Shown here: in pieces, positions 1-7,281 of the stretch
Layout of the letters: each line of letters starts with the position of its first letter
Position numbering within the stretch: position 1 is the stretch's first letter
Assembly (NCBI GenBank): GCA_964611635.1
Contig: CAZTAS010000096.1
Span: 1 to 22,107 of the forward strand
DNA length: 22,107 bases
Direction of reading: 5' to 3'
Source: JAFDED01 sp964611635
GTDB lineage: Bacteria; Desulfobacterota; JAFDED01
Translations under genes and position numbers: made by a program
Notes under the pieces: model-generated
Database searches by the model: none
What the model was told of the DNA's origin: nothing
What the model saw: the letters and a program-made list of their open reading frames with translations, nothing else

Positions 1-22
1 CAAAGAACTTTTTATAGTCAAA

Positions 23-73
23 CCCTCACCCTATTATGACACAGTCTCTGGGGGGGAGAGGGCAGGGTGAGGG
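23..73. repeat. Long inverted repeat, REP-like
   Basis: CCCTCACCCT at 23-32 is the exact reverse complement of AGGGTGAGGG at 64-73, with a 31-nt centre that carries a run of seven G and GAGAGGG. G-rich, fold-back, non-coding repeats of this look are common dispersed elements in bacterial genomes. A reverse-strand reading frame across it (18-296) shows no recognisable protein and I treat it as a by-product of the repeat. It is at the opposite end of the window from the Y1 transposase remnant, and I see no sequence link to that element's own hairpins. Confidence 0.6.
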
Positions 74-317
74 GTGTATGATAATGATTCGGAACCACAG
101 AAAAACAATCGGTGCTGCGCCTTAAATTACTGAATCGAACGCAACTTTGTTTATGAGATTTTCCCCGGATTATAATCTCTTTAATCGTTTTGGGTGGTGT
201 GTCATTGACTTTCCTGAGATGGATCGGCACGCACATAGAATATTTAAAACCAATTTGTAAAAGTAGAAATAAAAAAGACTTATATACTTTTTTCAAGAAA
301 TTATAAACCCTTATCGC

Positions 318-361
318 ATATCCAATTTATCATTGACTTTTTAAAAATCCAGAAGGATAAT
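318..361 (+). promoter_or_regulatory. Sigma-70-like promoter of the hydratase operon, with shared upstream box
   Basis: TTGACT (333-338) is followed after exactly 17 nt by GATAAT (356-361). The segment 318-341, covering the -35 and the 15 bases before it, is 22/24 identical to 15682-15705 in front of the amidohydrolase gene. A second possible promoter lies nearer the gene: TTGACA at 394-399 with TAATTA at 417-422, which would give a leader of only about 15 nt. Apart from this and the terminal inverted repeat, 1-430 shows no gene I can support. Confidence 0.6.
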
Positions 362-441
362 TATAAACTTATTGATAGTGGGAACGAACAGCTTTGACAA
401 AAAAAGAAACTTAAGATAATTATCTCATTTTGGAGGCTCTA

Positions 442-1722
442 GTGGTCGGTAAGACCATTGCGGAAAAAATACTCTCGATGAAAAGCGGCTCGGAAGCCGA
501 AGCAGGCCAGGTAGTGGTGGCAACGGTCGATTTTTTAATGGGAAATGACACAAAGACACCTCATGCCTTATCGGTTCTCCGATCTATGGATTGGAGGGGC
601 CGCATGCATACGGAGAGACTGGCCCTTTTGGTAGACCACTTCGTGCCTCCAGCACAAGAGCGCCGTTCCAATGAGCAGATGGCCATGCGGGAGTTCGCCA
701 GAAAACACAACGTGCCCTTTTATGATGCTGGCACCGGTATTGCCCACCAGGTGCTAATGGAGAAGGGATACGTCCTTCCAGGGACCATTGTTCTGGGAAC
801 CGACGCCCACTGCACAACTTATGGTGCGCTTAACGCGTTTGGCACTGGAATCAGCTCCACAGAATTAGTGGGGGCTTTGATCAAAGGCTATATCTGGCTT
901 AAAGTGCCCGAGACCATCAAGGTTGAGCTCAAAGGAAGTATTCCCGCAGGGGTTTATTCTAAGGACATCATCCTCGAGATCATTGGCCGCATCGGCCTTA
1001 CCGGGCTTGCCGAGTATCGGGCCATAGAATTCACTGGTGAGGGGCTCCAATCACTTGAGCTCGAGGAACGCTTCACACTCTGCAACATGGCAGTGGAGAT
1101 GGGGGCAAAAGTTGCTTTGATGGAGGTGGACGATAAGGTGATCAATTGGTTAAGGGGCAGGGCACGGGGAATCTTCGAGCCTGTCTTCCCTGACCCAGAT
1201 GCTGCCTACAAGGCGGCTTATCAATTGGACATCGGGAGCCTGGCCCCCCTGGTTGCTGCCCACCCATCCATTGATAACCTGAAGCCGGCGTCTGAGCTAA
1301 GTAATATATCCATTCAGCAGGCTTTCATCGGAACTTGCTGCAACGGAAGGCTCTCCGACATACGGGCGGCTGCTCAAATCCTGAAGGGGAGAGAAATCCA
1401 TCCCGATGTCCGATTCTATGTGGGGCCGGCATCAAGAGAAGTCTATATTAACGCTCTGAAGGAGGGGATCGTGGAGAGCCTCTCCCGGGCGGGGGCGATC
1501 ATCTTGCCACCAAGCTGCGGCCCTTGTGCTGGGCTTACCTGCTCCTCGATCCCGGCCTCTGGCCAGCGGATGATCTCTACGGCCAACAGGAATTTCCCTG
1601 GCCGGGCAGGGGCGGAAGGAGTGGAGGTGTATCTCGCCTCCCCTGCCACGGTGGCAGCCTCGGCCATCCGGGGTGCCATCACAGACCCGAGAGAGCTGTA
1701 TTCTGTGGCTGTTAAATCTTGA
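442..1722 (+). CDS. Aconitase/3-isopropylmalate dehydratase family, large subunit (LeuC-like)
   Basis: A 426-residue [4Fe-4S] hydro-lyase large subunit, expected in the cytoplasm to dehydrate and rehydrate a hydroxy di- or tricarboxylic acid together with the small subunit encoded next. The family's three cluster cysteines are visible as IGTCCNGR (C299) and SCGPC (C359, C362). The substrate-loop motif, normally GDSH, reads GTDAH (D121-A122-H123), and the N-terminal GHDGT-type motif reads GNDTKT. The frame is open from a TTG at 430, but that codon overlaps a GGAGG (432-436) placed 5 nt before GTG 442, so GTG 442 is the better start. The altered motifs argue against ordinary leucine synthesis, as do the catabolic neighbours. 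2,3-Dimethylmalate, citramalate-type or homologous substrates fit the family, but none can be chosen from sequence. Family assignment is firm; substrate unknown. Confidence 0.9.
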   Translation: MVGKTIAEKILSMKSGSEAEAGQVVVATVDFLMGNDTKTPHALSVLRSMDWRGRMHTERLALLVDHFVPPAQERRSNEQMAMREFARKHNVPFYDAGTGIAHQVLMEKGYVLPGTIVLGTDAHCTTYGALNAFGTGISSTELVGALIKGYIWLKVPETIKVELKGSIPAGVYSKDIILEIIGRIGLTGLAEYRAIEFTGEGLQSLELEERFTLCNMAVEMGAKVALMEVDDKVINWLRGRARGIFEPVFPDPDAAYKAAYQLDIGSLAPLVAAHPSIDNLKPASELSNISIQQAFIGTCCNGRLSDIRAAAQILKGREIHPDVRFYVGPASREVYINALKEGIVESLSRAGAIILPPSCGPCAGLTCSSIPASGQRMISTANRNFPGRAGAEGVEVYLASPATVAASAIRGAITDPRELYSVAVKS

Positions 1723-1752
1723 ACCAACCTTTACCACTATAAGGGTGCAGCA

Positions 1753-2253
1753 ATGATGCTGAAGGGAAGGGCTCGCTTGCTTCCTGATAACGTGAACACC
1801 GACATCCATTGTTCCAGCAAATATGACAAGCTGCAGAGATCGCTGGAGGAGTATGCCGCCATCATGTTTGAAAAAATCTCTCCGGGATTTGCTGCACGGA
1901 TAGAGAAAGGGGATTTTATCGTTGCGGGCGAAAACTTCGGCTCGATTTCCTCCAGGGAGGACGCCATTGAAATTATGAAGAAGAAGGGCATAGCTGCAAT
2001 CCTCGCTAAATCCTTCTTCCGTCTCATTTACCGCAATGCCATCAACCTGGGAATGCCCGCCATTGTGTGCGACACATCCAGCATCAAAGAAGGTGATGAG
2101 CTGGAGTTGAATTTCGATGCAGGGGCGGTGAGGGACGTCTCTCAGGGGATAGAGATTCCCTTCAAGCCATTTCCTCCTGTGGTTCTTGAGCTATTGCGCG
2201 ACGGAGGGATCGTTGCCCAGATTTTGAAACAAAACGTGAGGGAGGCCCAATGA
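1753..2253 (+). CDS. Aconitase/3-isopropylmalate dehydratase family, small subunit (LeuD-like)
   Basis: A 166-residue swivel-domain subunit that completes the active site of the large subunit 30 nt upstream; the two form one operon. The N-terminal G-x-x-x-x-L-x-D-x-x-N-T-D pattern of LeuD proteins is present (LLPDNVNTDI). The signature normally read as FGCGSSREH appears as FGSISSRED (residues 62-70), keeping the substrate-contacting SSR but changing its flanks. Length is typical of bacterial LeuD-type subunits. ATG 1753 is followed directly by ATG 1756; the GGGTG at 1743-1747 is a weak ribosome site, so either could be used and translation may be coupled to the upstream gene. Function follows the large subunit; the substrate remains open. 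Confidence 0.88.
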   Translation: MMLKGRARLLPDNVNTDIHCSSKYDKLQRSLEEYAAIMFEKISPGFAARIEKGDFIVAGENFGSISSREDAIEIMKKKGIAAILAKSFFRLIYRNAINLGMPAIVCDTSSIKEGDELELNFDAGAVRDVSQGIEIPFKPFPPVVLELLRDGGIVAQILKQNVREAQ

Positions 2254-2399
2254 GTGTTTCCCCATGTTCAAAATCAATGCAAAAATTCTTCCTTTAAAGA
2301 GAATGAGCATTTGTGGCCTCTGCGTGAATTAATATAGAAAATGCGGCGTTTTCACAAAAGTTAAAATATACTTGCTTTCTCCTAATGACCAGCGGGAAG

Positions 2400-2437
2400 T
2401 GAATTTGAACTTAACTGTACAAGTTGAGAGAGTTAGT
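2400..2437 (+). repeat. 38-nt dyad element, copy 1
   Basis: This stretch matches 7282-7319 at 34 of 38 positions in the same orientation, 4,882 nt away. Its core is a dyad, AACTT (2408-2412) and AAGTT (2421-2425), which is better preserved in copy 2. It lies about 160 nt upstream of the promoter of the aldolase/transporter operon. It could be a regulator-binding site or the terminus of a decayed mobile element; sequence alone does not separate the two. Confidence 0.65.
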
Positions 2438-2441
2438 TTGT

Positions 2442-2575
2442 CATTGCAATGTGAAAATGTCATCTCTGCTTCCATTGCACACCTTCCCGTACAGGAATGC
2501 TTATATCAATGGATTTCAACCAAGGGGTGACAGAATCACATTGCAATTAAGGGGTGACATAATCATAGTGCAATA
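2442..2575. repeat. Tandem and inverted 27-nt repeats resembling an IS end
   Basis: Two head-to-tail 27-nt units lie at 2522-2548 and 2549-2575 (23/27 identical), each beginning AAGGGGTGACA and ending near GCAAT. An inverted partner lies at 2443-2462 (ATTGCAATGTGA, then TGTCA), and a further ATTGCAC fragment at 2473-2479 may be a fourth, worn copy. Multiple short repeats in both orientations are typical of transposase-binding ends, for example in IS21-like elements. No transposase gene is adjacent. Confidence 0.55.
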
Positions 2576-2595
2576 ACACAAGAATATCAACGCCT

Positions 2596-2624
2596 TTGAC
2601 AAATTTAATTTCTTATGATATAAA
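2596..2624 (+). promoter_or_regulatory. Sigma-70-like promoter of the RraA/TTT-1 operon
   Basis: TTGACA (2596-2601) is a perfect -35 hexamer, and TATAAA (2619-2624) follows after a 17-nt AT-rich spacer. The start codon of the first gene is 45 nt downstream. This is the best consensus promoter in the window, which suggests high basal strength unless repressed. Confidence 0.65.
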
Positions 2625-2669
2625 AAAAGATCCATAAAAATTCTCTTTTCAGAGGAAGGGGGTATTGAA

Positions 2670-3455
2670 ATGGATGAGCAACTCCAGAAAGAATATGAAG
2701 AATATGAAAAGCAAGGAAGAATATGGGGGTTGGTGCCTAAAGATAGAATTAAGAAAATCAAATTTCCGCACATAGCAAAGAGCATTGTCAACCAGTTTTT
2801 AGAAATTGACGATATGGCTTCCACAATATCCGATGTTCTTGACTCTATGGGAATAAATGGAGCAGTTCCGGCTTCATATCTGTCGCCAATTTTGCCGGAC
2901 CAGAAATTAGTTGGGACTGCGGTTACTCTGAGAAGCATACCGGAAAGGAAGACGCCTACACAGGGATACATAGACAAAGATTTTATTCATATGATAACGC
3001 GTGACCTTTACTATTTATCTGAACCCGGCGATGTTGCAGTAGCTGACTTTGGGGGTAATCTGGATGTATCAAATATGGGTGGTCAATCGTGCACGGTCGC
3101 AAAATCATGCGGATTGGCTGGTGCTGTTGTTAACGGAGCAGTGAGAGATGTCCCTACACTGCGTAAATTGGGGTATCCGGTATGGAGTTGCGGGAGAACA
3201 CCCATTACGGGAAAGTTCAGAATTGAGACAGTTGAAATTAACGGACCTGTTACTCTCTATAATGTTGTGGTAGTGCCGGGGGACCTTATTGTAGCAGATG
3301 ATTCAGGTGTTTGCGTTGTACCCGCTGAGAAGGTTGAATATGTTTTGGAAAAAGTTAAATCCATATGTGAAGAAGAAGCACATATGCGCGATTTAATTAA
3401 CAAAAAAGTTCAAATATCAGAATTGAAGCCGTTATACAGGAAAAGATATAAATAA
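2670..3455 (+). CDS. RraA-family aldolase-like protein (HMG/CHA aldolase type)
   Basis: A 261-residue member of the RraA/dimethylmenaquinone-methyltransferase-like family, whose characterised catabolic members cleave 4-hydroxy-4-methyl-2-oxoglutarate or 4-carboxy-4-hydroxy-2-oxoadipate to pyruvate and a second oxoacid. Seen here: a glycine-rich segment (DFGGNLDVSNMGGQS), the catalytic Arg-Asp pair in NGAVRDVP (R159, D160), and the C-terminal PGDLIVADDSGVCVVP stretch that the family ends with. A charged extension of about 40 residues precedes the core. ATG 2670 has a strong purine-rich site (AGGAAGGGGG, 2653-2662). It heads an operon with a TTT transporter, so its substrate may derive from the imported acid. 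Some RraA homologues instead inhibit RNase E; the intact Arg-Asp pair and the catabolic setting favour an enzyme. Base composition is clearly more AT-rich than genes on either side. Confidence 0.85.
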   Translation: MDEQLQKEYEEYEKQGRIWGLVPKDRIKKIKFPHIAKSIVNQFLEIDDMASTISDVLDSMGINGAVPASYLSPILPDQKLVGTAVTLRSIPERKTPTQGYIDKDFIHMITRDLYYLSEPGDVAVADFGGNLDVSNMGGQSCTVAKSCGLAGAVVNGAVRDVPTLRKLGYPVWSCGRTPITGKFRIETVEINGPVTLYNVVVVPGDLIVADDSGVCVVPAEKVEYVLEKVKSICEEEAHMRDLINKKVQISELKPLYRKRYK

Positions 3456-3490
3456 TCTTTTCGCAAGAATCAGTGGCAGCGTAGTTTTAA

Positions 3491-3532
3491 AATGTCCGGG
3501 AAAAAATTCGAAACAGTTAAAATCAGGACATT
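3491..3532 (+). other. Intercistronic inverted repeat before tctC-1
   Basis: AATGTCC (3491-3497) pairs exactly with GGACATT (3526-3532), enclosing a 28-nt AT-rich loop. The repeat ends 2 nt before the AAGGAGGGG ribosome site of the binding-protein gene. It may set the 5' end of a processed message or tune its translation. No T-tract follows, so it is not a standard terminator. Confidence 0.4.
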
Positions 3533-3549
3533 CAAGGAGGGGAATTAAA

Positions 3550-4536
3550 ATGAAAAGATACTTAAACCACATAGTTTTTGTGACGATTATTTGCCTTTTA
3601 TTAGTCCCGTCATTGGGAGCCTATGCAGCACAAAAATCCACCTGGAAACCCACAAAGGCCATTAAATTAATTGTTCCATCAAAACCGGGCGGTGGACATG
3701 ATAATACCGCAAGGACATTTGCGCAATACGCTAAGAAATATGTGGGACAGCCAATAAATATAATAAATCAACCTGCTGGAGCGGGTGTTGTAGCGTATTC
3801 AAATTTGCTTGGAGCAAAACCTGATGGATATACCATACTTCAAACATCTATTTCATTGGTGTCGGACCAGTATCTTGTGAAAGGAGCCAAGTATAATCAA
3901 GATTCTTTCAAGTATATTTGTCAAATAGCATCCGATCCTAACCATTTAGTGGTGAGAGCTGGCGGCCCGTACGACATGTCACTGGAGGATTTTCTTTCTT
4001 ATGCCAAAAATAATCCTAAAAAGGTAAGAATCGGCGTTTCGGGAAATTGGACCAATCATGATTATGTCAGATTTCAAATAGAACGGTCTACAGGAGCAAA
4101 ATTTCAGCGCGTATCGATTAAAGGCGGCGCCCATGTTGTAATGGCCATTCTGGCGGGCGATTTAGATGCAGGTGTTCCATATCCCTCAGAAATCCGCAGT
4201 CAAGTCCAGGCTGGAAAACTTAAAATCCTAGCCCATTCAGGGTCGGAAAGATTGGAGCTATGGCCGGATGTTCCTACCTTTAAAGAGAAAGGTTTAGCCG
4301 TCGACTTGTTTATATGGCGCGCCTTGGCCGTTCCCAAAGATACGCCGGACAATATTCAACAAGGCCTGTATGAAATATTTAAAAAGGCAATGAGCGATCC
4401 CGAACTTAAACAGGCGTATAAAAATGTGGGCATTGGGTATGCTTTTAAAGGGCCCGAAGAGACAACTATGATAATTAATAAATCCCACGACAAGTACAAG
4501 AAAATAATAGACGAGGCCAATTTGATGAAAAAATAG
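3550..4536 (+). CDS. TTT transporter periplasmic substrate-binding protein (TctC family), copy 1
   Basis: A 328-residue extracytoplasmic binding protein that captures a carboxylate for the membrane pair encoded next. It begins with a clear Sec signal peptide: MKRYLN, a hydrophobic stretch, then cleavage near AYAA. Mature-protein hallmarks of TctC/Bug proteins follow: IKLIVPSKPGGGHDNTAR with the ligand-contacting Asp, the N-Q-P-A-G-A-G loop, LLGAKPDGYT, a GGAH loop, and LWPDVPTFKEKG near the end. The start at ATG 3550 is set by AAGGAGGGG at 3534-3542. It is the second gene of the AT-rich operon. Bug proteins bind many different acids, so the ligand cannot be named; a link with the upstream aldolase's pathway is inference from position. 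Confidence 0.92.
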   Translation: MKRYLNHIVFVTIICLLLVPSLGAYAAQKSTWKPTKAIKLIVPSKPGGGHDNTARTFAQYAKKYVGQPINIINQPAGAGVVAYSNLLGAKPDGYTILQTSISLVSDQYLVKGAKYNQDSFKYICQIASDPNHLVVRAGGPYDMSLEDFLSYAKNNPKKVRIGVSGNWTNHDYVRFQIERSTGAKFQRVSIKGGAHVVMAILAGDLDAGVPYPSEIRSQVQAGKLKILAHSGSERLELWPDVPTFKEKGLAVDLFIWRALAVPKDTPDNIQQGLYEIFKKAMSDPELKQAYKNVGIGYAFKGPEETTMIINKSHDKYKKIIDEANLMKK

Positions 4537-4559
4537 GATGTAAGCAGTTATATAAGCGT

Positions 4560-4593
4560 AAGGGCGTGGGTTAGTTTGATTTCCTACGCCCTT
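4560..4593 (+). promoter_or_regulatory. Intercistronic hairpin between tctC-1 and tctB-1
   Basis: AAGGGCGTGGG (4560-4570) pairs with CCTACGCCCTT (4583-4593) over 11 bp with one G-U pair and a 12-nt loop. No T-tract follows, and the next ribosome site begins 7 nt later. This is most simply an mRNA-stabilising or partly attenuating structure that favours the binding protein over the membrane subunits. A hairpin of the same size occupies the same position in the second transporter operon (11002-11041). Confidence 0.6.
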
Positions 4594-4612
4594 GCTTAAT
4601 GAGAGAAATTTC

Positions 4613-5005
4613 ATGTTAGACAGGATCGTAGGTATTGTCTTAATAAGCATGTCCGTTTTCTTATTATGGTCATTGCGAACCGCGCCTTTCGAAGCAGCAT
4701 CATTTCCAAGCGCCCTTTTTGTATTATTAATTGGCCTCAGTTTGGCTTTAATAATTAAAACGAAACCACAGAGTAAAAGTCCCTTTGAAAATATAAAAGA
4801 TGTTGGTGTTGGGGCTTTTTTTGTCATTGCGTATATATTGATTCTTCCGAAAATCGGATTCATCATCACTACTATGGTTTTTCTTTTTGTTTCGATGAAT
4901 ATTTCAGGCTATAAGGCATCCCAATTAAAAAAGATACTGCTATCCTCTTCAATAACTTTTTGTGCATATGTTGTTTTTGTTATTTTTTTGGGTATCCCCC
5001 TGTAA
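4613..5005 (+). CDS. TTT transporter small membrane subunit (TctB family), copy 1
   Basis: A 130-residue hydrophobic protein with about four membrane segments and the TctB layout: two helices, a short charged cytoplasmic stretch (KTKPQSKSPFENIKD), then two more helices ending FVIFLGIPL. It is the poorly conserved small subunit that partners the large TctA channel in the inner membrane. The frame is open from a TTG at 4592, but that codon lies inside the hairpin stem; ATG 4613 has GAGAGAA 7 nt ahead and is preferred. It sits between tctC-1 and tctA-1 in the same operon. The assignment relies on topology, size and position more than on residue motifs, as is usual for TctB. Confidence 0.82.
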   Translation: MLDRIVGIVLISMSVFLLWSLRTAPFEAASFPSALFVLLIGLSLALIIKTKPQSKSPFENIKDVGVGAFFVIAYILILPKIGFIITTMVFLFVSMNISGYKASQLKKILLSSSITFCAYVVFVIFLGIPL

Positions 5006-5182
5006 TGCGTTCCTTGATTTCGAGACCGGTTGATCCAAAGTTTCCAATTTGTGGGAAGCCAGACGCTATCTTCCTTTTAAGAGTTTATCGCTCTCTCTGC
5101 GTATAGGCCTGGACTTTGCAGCATCAAAGGATTTCATCCTTAATCAGCATGATTATCGAGATAATGGATGGAGGCTGAGAAA

Positions 5183-6682
5183 TTGAATGAGCTTTTCTCA
5201 TTAATAATTAGCGGATTCGGCGATTGCTTTTCAGTTTCAAACTTATCAGCCATTCTAAGCGGTACTTTTTTGGGAATCATTATAGGGGCGCTGCCAGGGC
5301 TGTCCGGAACAACCGGGATGGCCTTACTTCTTCCTATAACTTTTGGTTTACTCACCCAATCCAGTCTTCTTATGTTAGCAGGTGTTTATTGTGGTGCTCT
5401 TTACGGGGGGTCGATTTCAGCAGTTTTAATAGGGATTCCTGGAACTGCCGCAGCGCTTCCCACAACCTTCGATGGGTTTCCTATGGCTAAACAGGGAAAA
5501 ACAAGCGAAGCACTGTTATATGCCTTGTATGCATCGGGTTTTGGGGGACTTGTTAGCTCATTCGTGCTGATGTTTTTGACACCATTTATAGCTTCATGGG
5601 CCTTAAGATTTGGCCCCCCCGAGATATTCGCCTTGACTTTATGGGGGATGTCAGTGGTTTCGGGTGTTGTAGGAAAAGATGTAATTAAGGGACTAACTGC
5701 CGGGGTTCTGGGATTAATAGTCAGCACGGTTGGTGCAGACCCTGTGAGCGGTTATAACAGGCTCTCCTTTGATAGCCTTTATCTGATCGGGGGTTTTGAG
5801 TTCGTGCCTTTGGTGCTTGGCGCACTGGCAGTACCACGAGTGTTTGAAATGGTCGAAAAAATTAGGCAAGAAAAAGCATATTATAAACCTCCAGTTACTC
5901 GCAGGTTGTTCTTGAAACCTAAAGAGGTGCTAAGGCATTGGATAATACTGATTAAGTCCGCCATAATCGGGGTTGTTGTGGGAATTGCTCCAGCGGCGGG
6001 CCCCACCATAGCCGCCTTTTTGGGTTACAATGAAGCCAGACGGTCTTCCCGGAATCCCGGTTTATTTGGCACTGGAATTCCAGAAGGAGTTATTGCAAGT
6101 GAGTCATCTAATAATGCCGCGACAGGTGGAAGTCTTGTTCTGGCGCTTGCACTTGGCATTCCTGGCAGTGCAGCGGCTGCGGTGTTCATGGGAGCGCTGG
6201 TAATGAAAGGAATTCAACCCGGGCCTATGTTGCTACAAAATAATCCAGGAACTATCTATACTTTTTTTGCAGGCTTCCTGCTGGTAAATATATCTATAGT
6301 AGTTATCGGTCATCTGTTTGTTCAGATCGGATTTTCCATAATTCGTACCCCGCTAAAGATATTGGCGCCCGCAATTCTCGTAATTTGCGTTGTGGGAGCA
6401 TTTTCATCGTCAAATGATATGTTCAATGTATATGTGATGGTTATTGTGGGTCTAATAGCTTATATACTTGGCAAATTGAATTTTCCGATGGCTCCATTCT
6501 TACTCGCTTTAATATTGGGACCTATAATGGAAGCTAATTTCTGGGTTTCAAATCTTATATCGTATGGTGACTATTTCATCTTTTTCAAAAGGCCATTGTC
6601 TTTGCTTATTATGTTAATGGCCATATTCACGTTGTTAGCTCCTGTATTCATCAGTTCTAAAAAAAAGAAAGATTTGATGTAA
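5183..6682 (+). CDS. TTT transporter large membrane subunit (TctA family), copy 1
   Basis: A roughly 499-residue, 11-12-helix inner-membrane permease that carries out sodium- or proton-coupled uptake of the acid delivered by TctC. Canonical TctA blocks are all present: GALPGLSGT; YGGSISAVLIGIPGTAAALPT followed by DGFPMAKQGK; GIAPAAGPTIAAFLGYNEA; PEGVIASESSNNAATGGS; and LGIPGSAAAAVFMGAL. The protein ends in a lysine-rich tail. An in-frame ATG at 5168 has no ribosome site, whereas GGAGG (5170-5174) lies 8 nt before TTG 5183, and that start gives the usual short N-terminus (M-N-E-L-F-S-L-I); ATG 5168 remains possible. It is the last gene of the AT-rich operon. The 177-nt gap after tctB shows nothing beyond this ribosome site. 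Confidence 0.92.
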   Translation: MNELFSLIISGFGDCFSVSNLSAILSGTFLGIIIGALPGLSGTTGMALLLPITFGLLTQSSLLMLAGVYCGALYGGSISAVLIGIPGTAAALPTTFDGFPMAKQGKTSEALLYALYASGFGGLVSSFVLMFLTPFIASWALRFGPPEIFALTLWGMSVVSGVVGKDVIKGLTAGVLGLIVSTVGADPVSGYNRLSFDSLYLIGGFEFVPLVLGALAVPRVFEMVEKIRQEKAYYKPPVTRRLFLKPKEVLRHWIILIKSAIIGVVVGIAPAAGPTIAAFLGYNEARRSSRNPGLFGTGIPEGVIASESSNNAATGGSLVLALALGIPGSAAAAVFMGALVMKGIQPGPMLLQNNPGTIYTFFAGFLLVNISIVVIGHLFVQIGFSIIRTPLKILAPAILVICVVGAFSSSNDMFNVYVMVIVGLIAYILGKLNFPMAPFLLALILGPIMEANFWVSNLISYGDYFIFFKRPLSLLIMLMAIFTLLAPVFISSKKKKDLM

Positions 6683-6714
6683 CAAATAACGCATAAGGAT
6701 CTACCCGGAACAAG

Positions 6715-6954
6715 ATGGAGCATTTGCAATCACGGAAACCTTTGAAATGCCCACATAGACTTATTCAACTGAGAAAATTCGTTCCCACTTTCATCGAAAA
6801 AATCGAATACATGGATGAGCGTATCTCAAAAACAAAAAGGCAAAATGATAGCATTGAACAGTTGCTACTCGGCAAGTTTGATCCAGAAGCACATGGTTGC
6901 ATGTATATCGAGTATATCGGAAGCCTTGAATTTCATTTACAGTTTCCAATTTGA
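6715..6954 (+). CDS. Doubtful small reading frame after tctA-1
   Basis: A possible 79-residue protein, rich in Lys, Ile and Gln, with no signal peptide or membrane segment and no family I recognise. It starts 32 nt after tctA-1, without a convincing ribosome site, and is followed directly by IS-end-like repeats. The middle (residues about 20-45: I-E-K-I-E-Y-M-D-E-R-I-S) has a coiled-coil-like pattern. It may be chance coding or a scrap of a decayed transposase; I lean towards not real. Confidence 0.18.
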   Translation: MEHLQSRKPLKCPHRLIQLRKFVPTFIEKIEYMDERISKTKRQNDSIEQLLLGKFDPEAHGCMYIEYIGSLEFHLQFPI

Positions 6955-6959
6955 TGTGT

Positions 6960-7014
6960 ATGGCAAAATAAAAGGGGACCATTTGAGGGGATAATGGCAA
7001 AACAAAATAGGCCC
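6960..7014 (+). repeat. Paired ATGGCAAAA repeats resembling an IS end
   Basis: Two same-orientation copies of a 21-nt unit lie at 6960-6980 and 6994-7014 (17/21 identical). Both start ATGGCAAAA, and both carry an A-tract then a G-rich and C-rich end. Spaced direct repeats of this kind are characteristic of transposase-binding termini in IS21-type elements. No intact transposase is nearby, so this would be a remnant. Confidence 0.45.
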
Positions 7015-7054
7015 ACCATAGAGCTGCTACCGATGAATTTCTAAGGGTATTGAT

Positions 7055-7153
7055 TCGGGGGCTCTGCCCCCGAGACCCCGGAGTTTATCGCTTTCAGTAA
7101 TGCCGGATGGCCAGTAGTAAAAGGAAAGGCAGAGCCCATGCTCTGCCCATCCG
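7055..7153. repeat. Cluster of perfect fold-back sequences
   Basis: Three nested or adjacent inverted repeats occur here. TCGGGGGC-TCT-GCCCCCGA (7055-7073) is an 8-bp stem with a 3-nt loop. GGCAGAGC-CCAT-GCTCTGCC (7128-7147) is an 8-bp stem. CGGATGG (7104-7110) with CCATCCG (7147-7153) encloses the second hairpin. The G+C content is far above the flanking AT-rich DNA. The gene-free gap 6955-7444 otherwise contains the IS-like repeats, the second dyad element and a possible promoter. This looks like a structured dispersed repeat rather than a gene. Confidence 0.6.
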
Positions 7154-7281
7154 TATAATTGCCCGCCACGGCGCTCGGGTCGCTCTCCAGCGTTGCCCTA
7201 TCCTCACGCGAAACATAAATAGGATAAACCAACATGCCAAAAAAATCAATCGGACATTTTAATTTGCTATTGACAGGGAGA

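Larger units (their letters stand above)
2254..2595. other. Gene-free spacer with IS-end-like repeats
   Basis: No coding sequence is supported here. The spacer holds one copy of the 38-nt dyad element (2400-2437) and a cluster of TTGCAAT/GGGGTGACA repeats in both orientations (2442-2575), each listed separately. A reverse-strand frame across 2516-2977 overlaps the aldolase gene and has no family resemblance. The boundary between the hydratase operon and the AT-rich transporter operon falls in this spacer. Confidence 0.5.

Noticed and set aside
18..296. Reverse-strand 92-residue frame at the window start
   Set aside because: It runs through the inverted repeat, has a repeat-derived P-L-T-L-P-S-P-P segment, and shows no family resemblance.
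2522..2575. CRISPR-like repeat pair
   Set aside because: The two units are directly adjacent with no spacer, and there are no cas genes or further units in phase.
2516..2977. Reverse-strand 153-residue frame over the aldolase start
   Set aside because: It overlaps the promoter and the first 300 nt of a well-supported gene and resembles no protein family.
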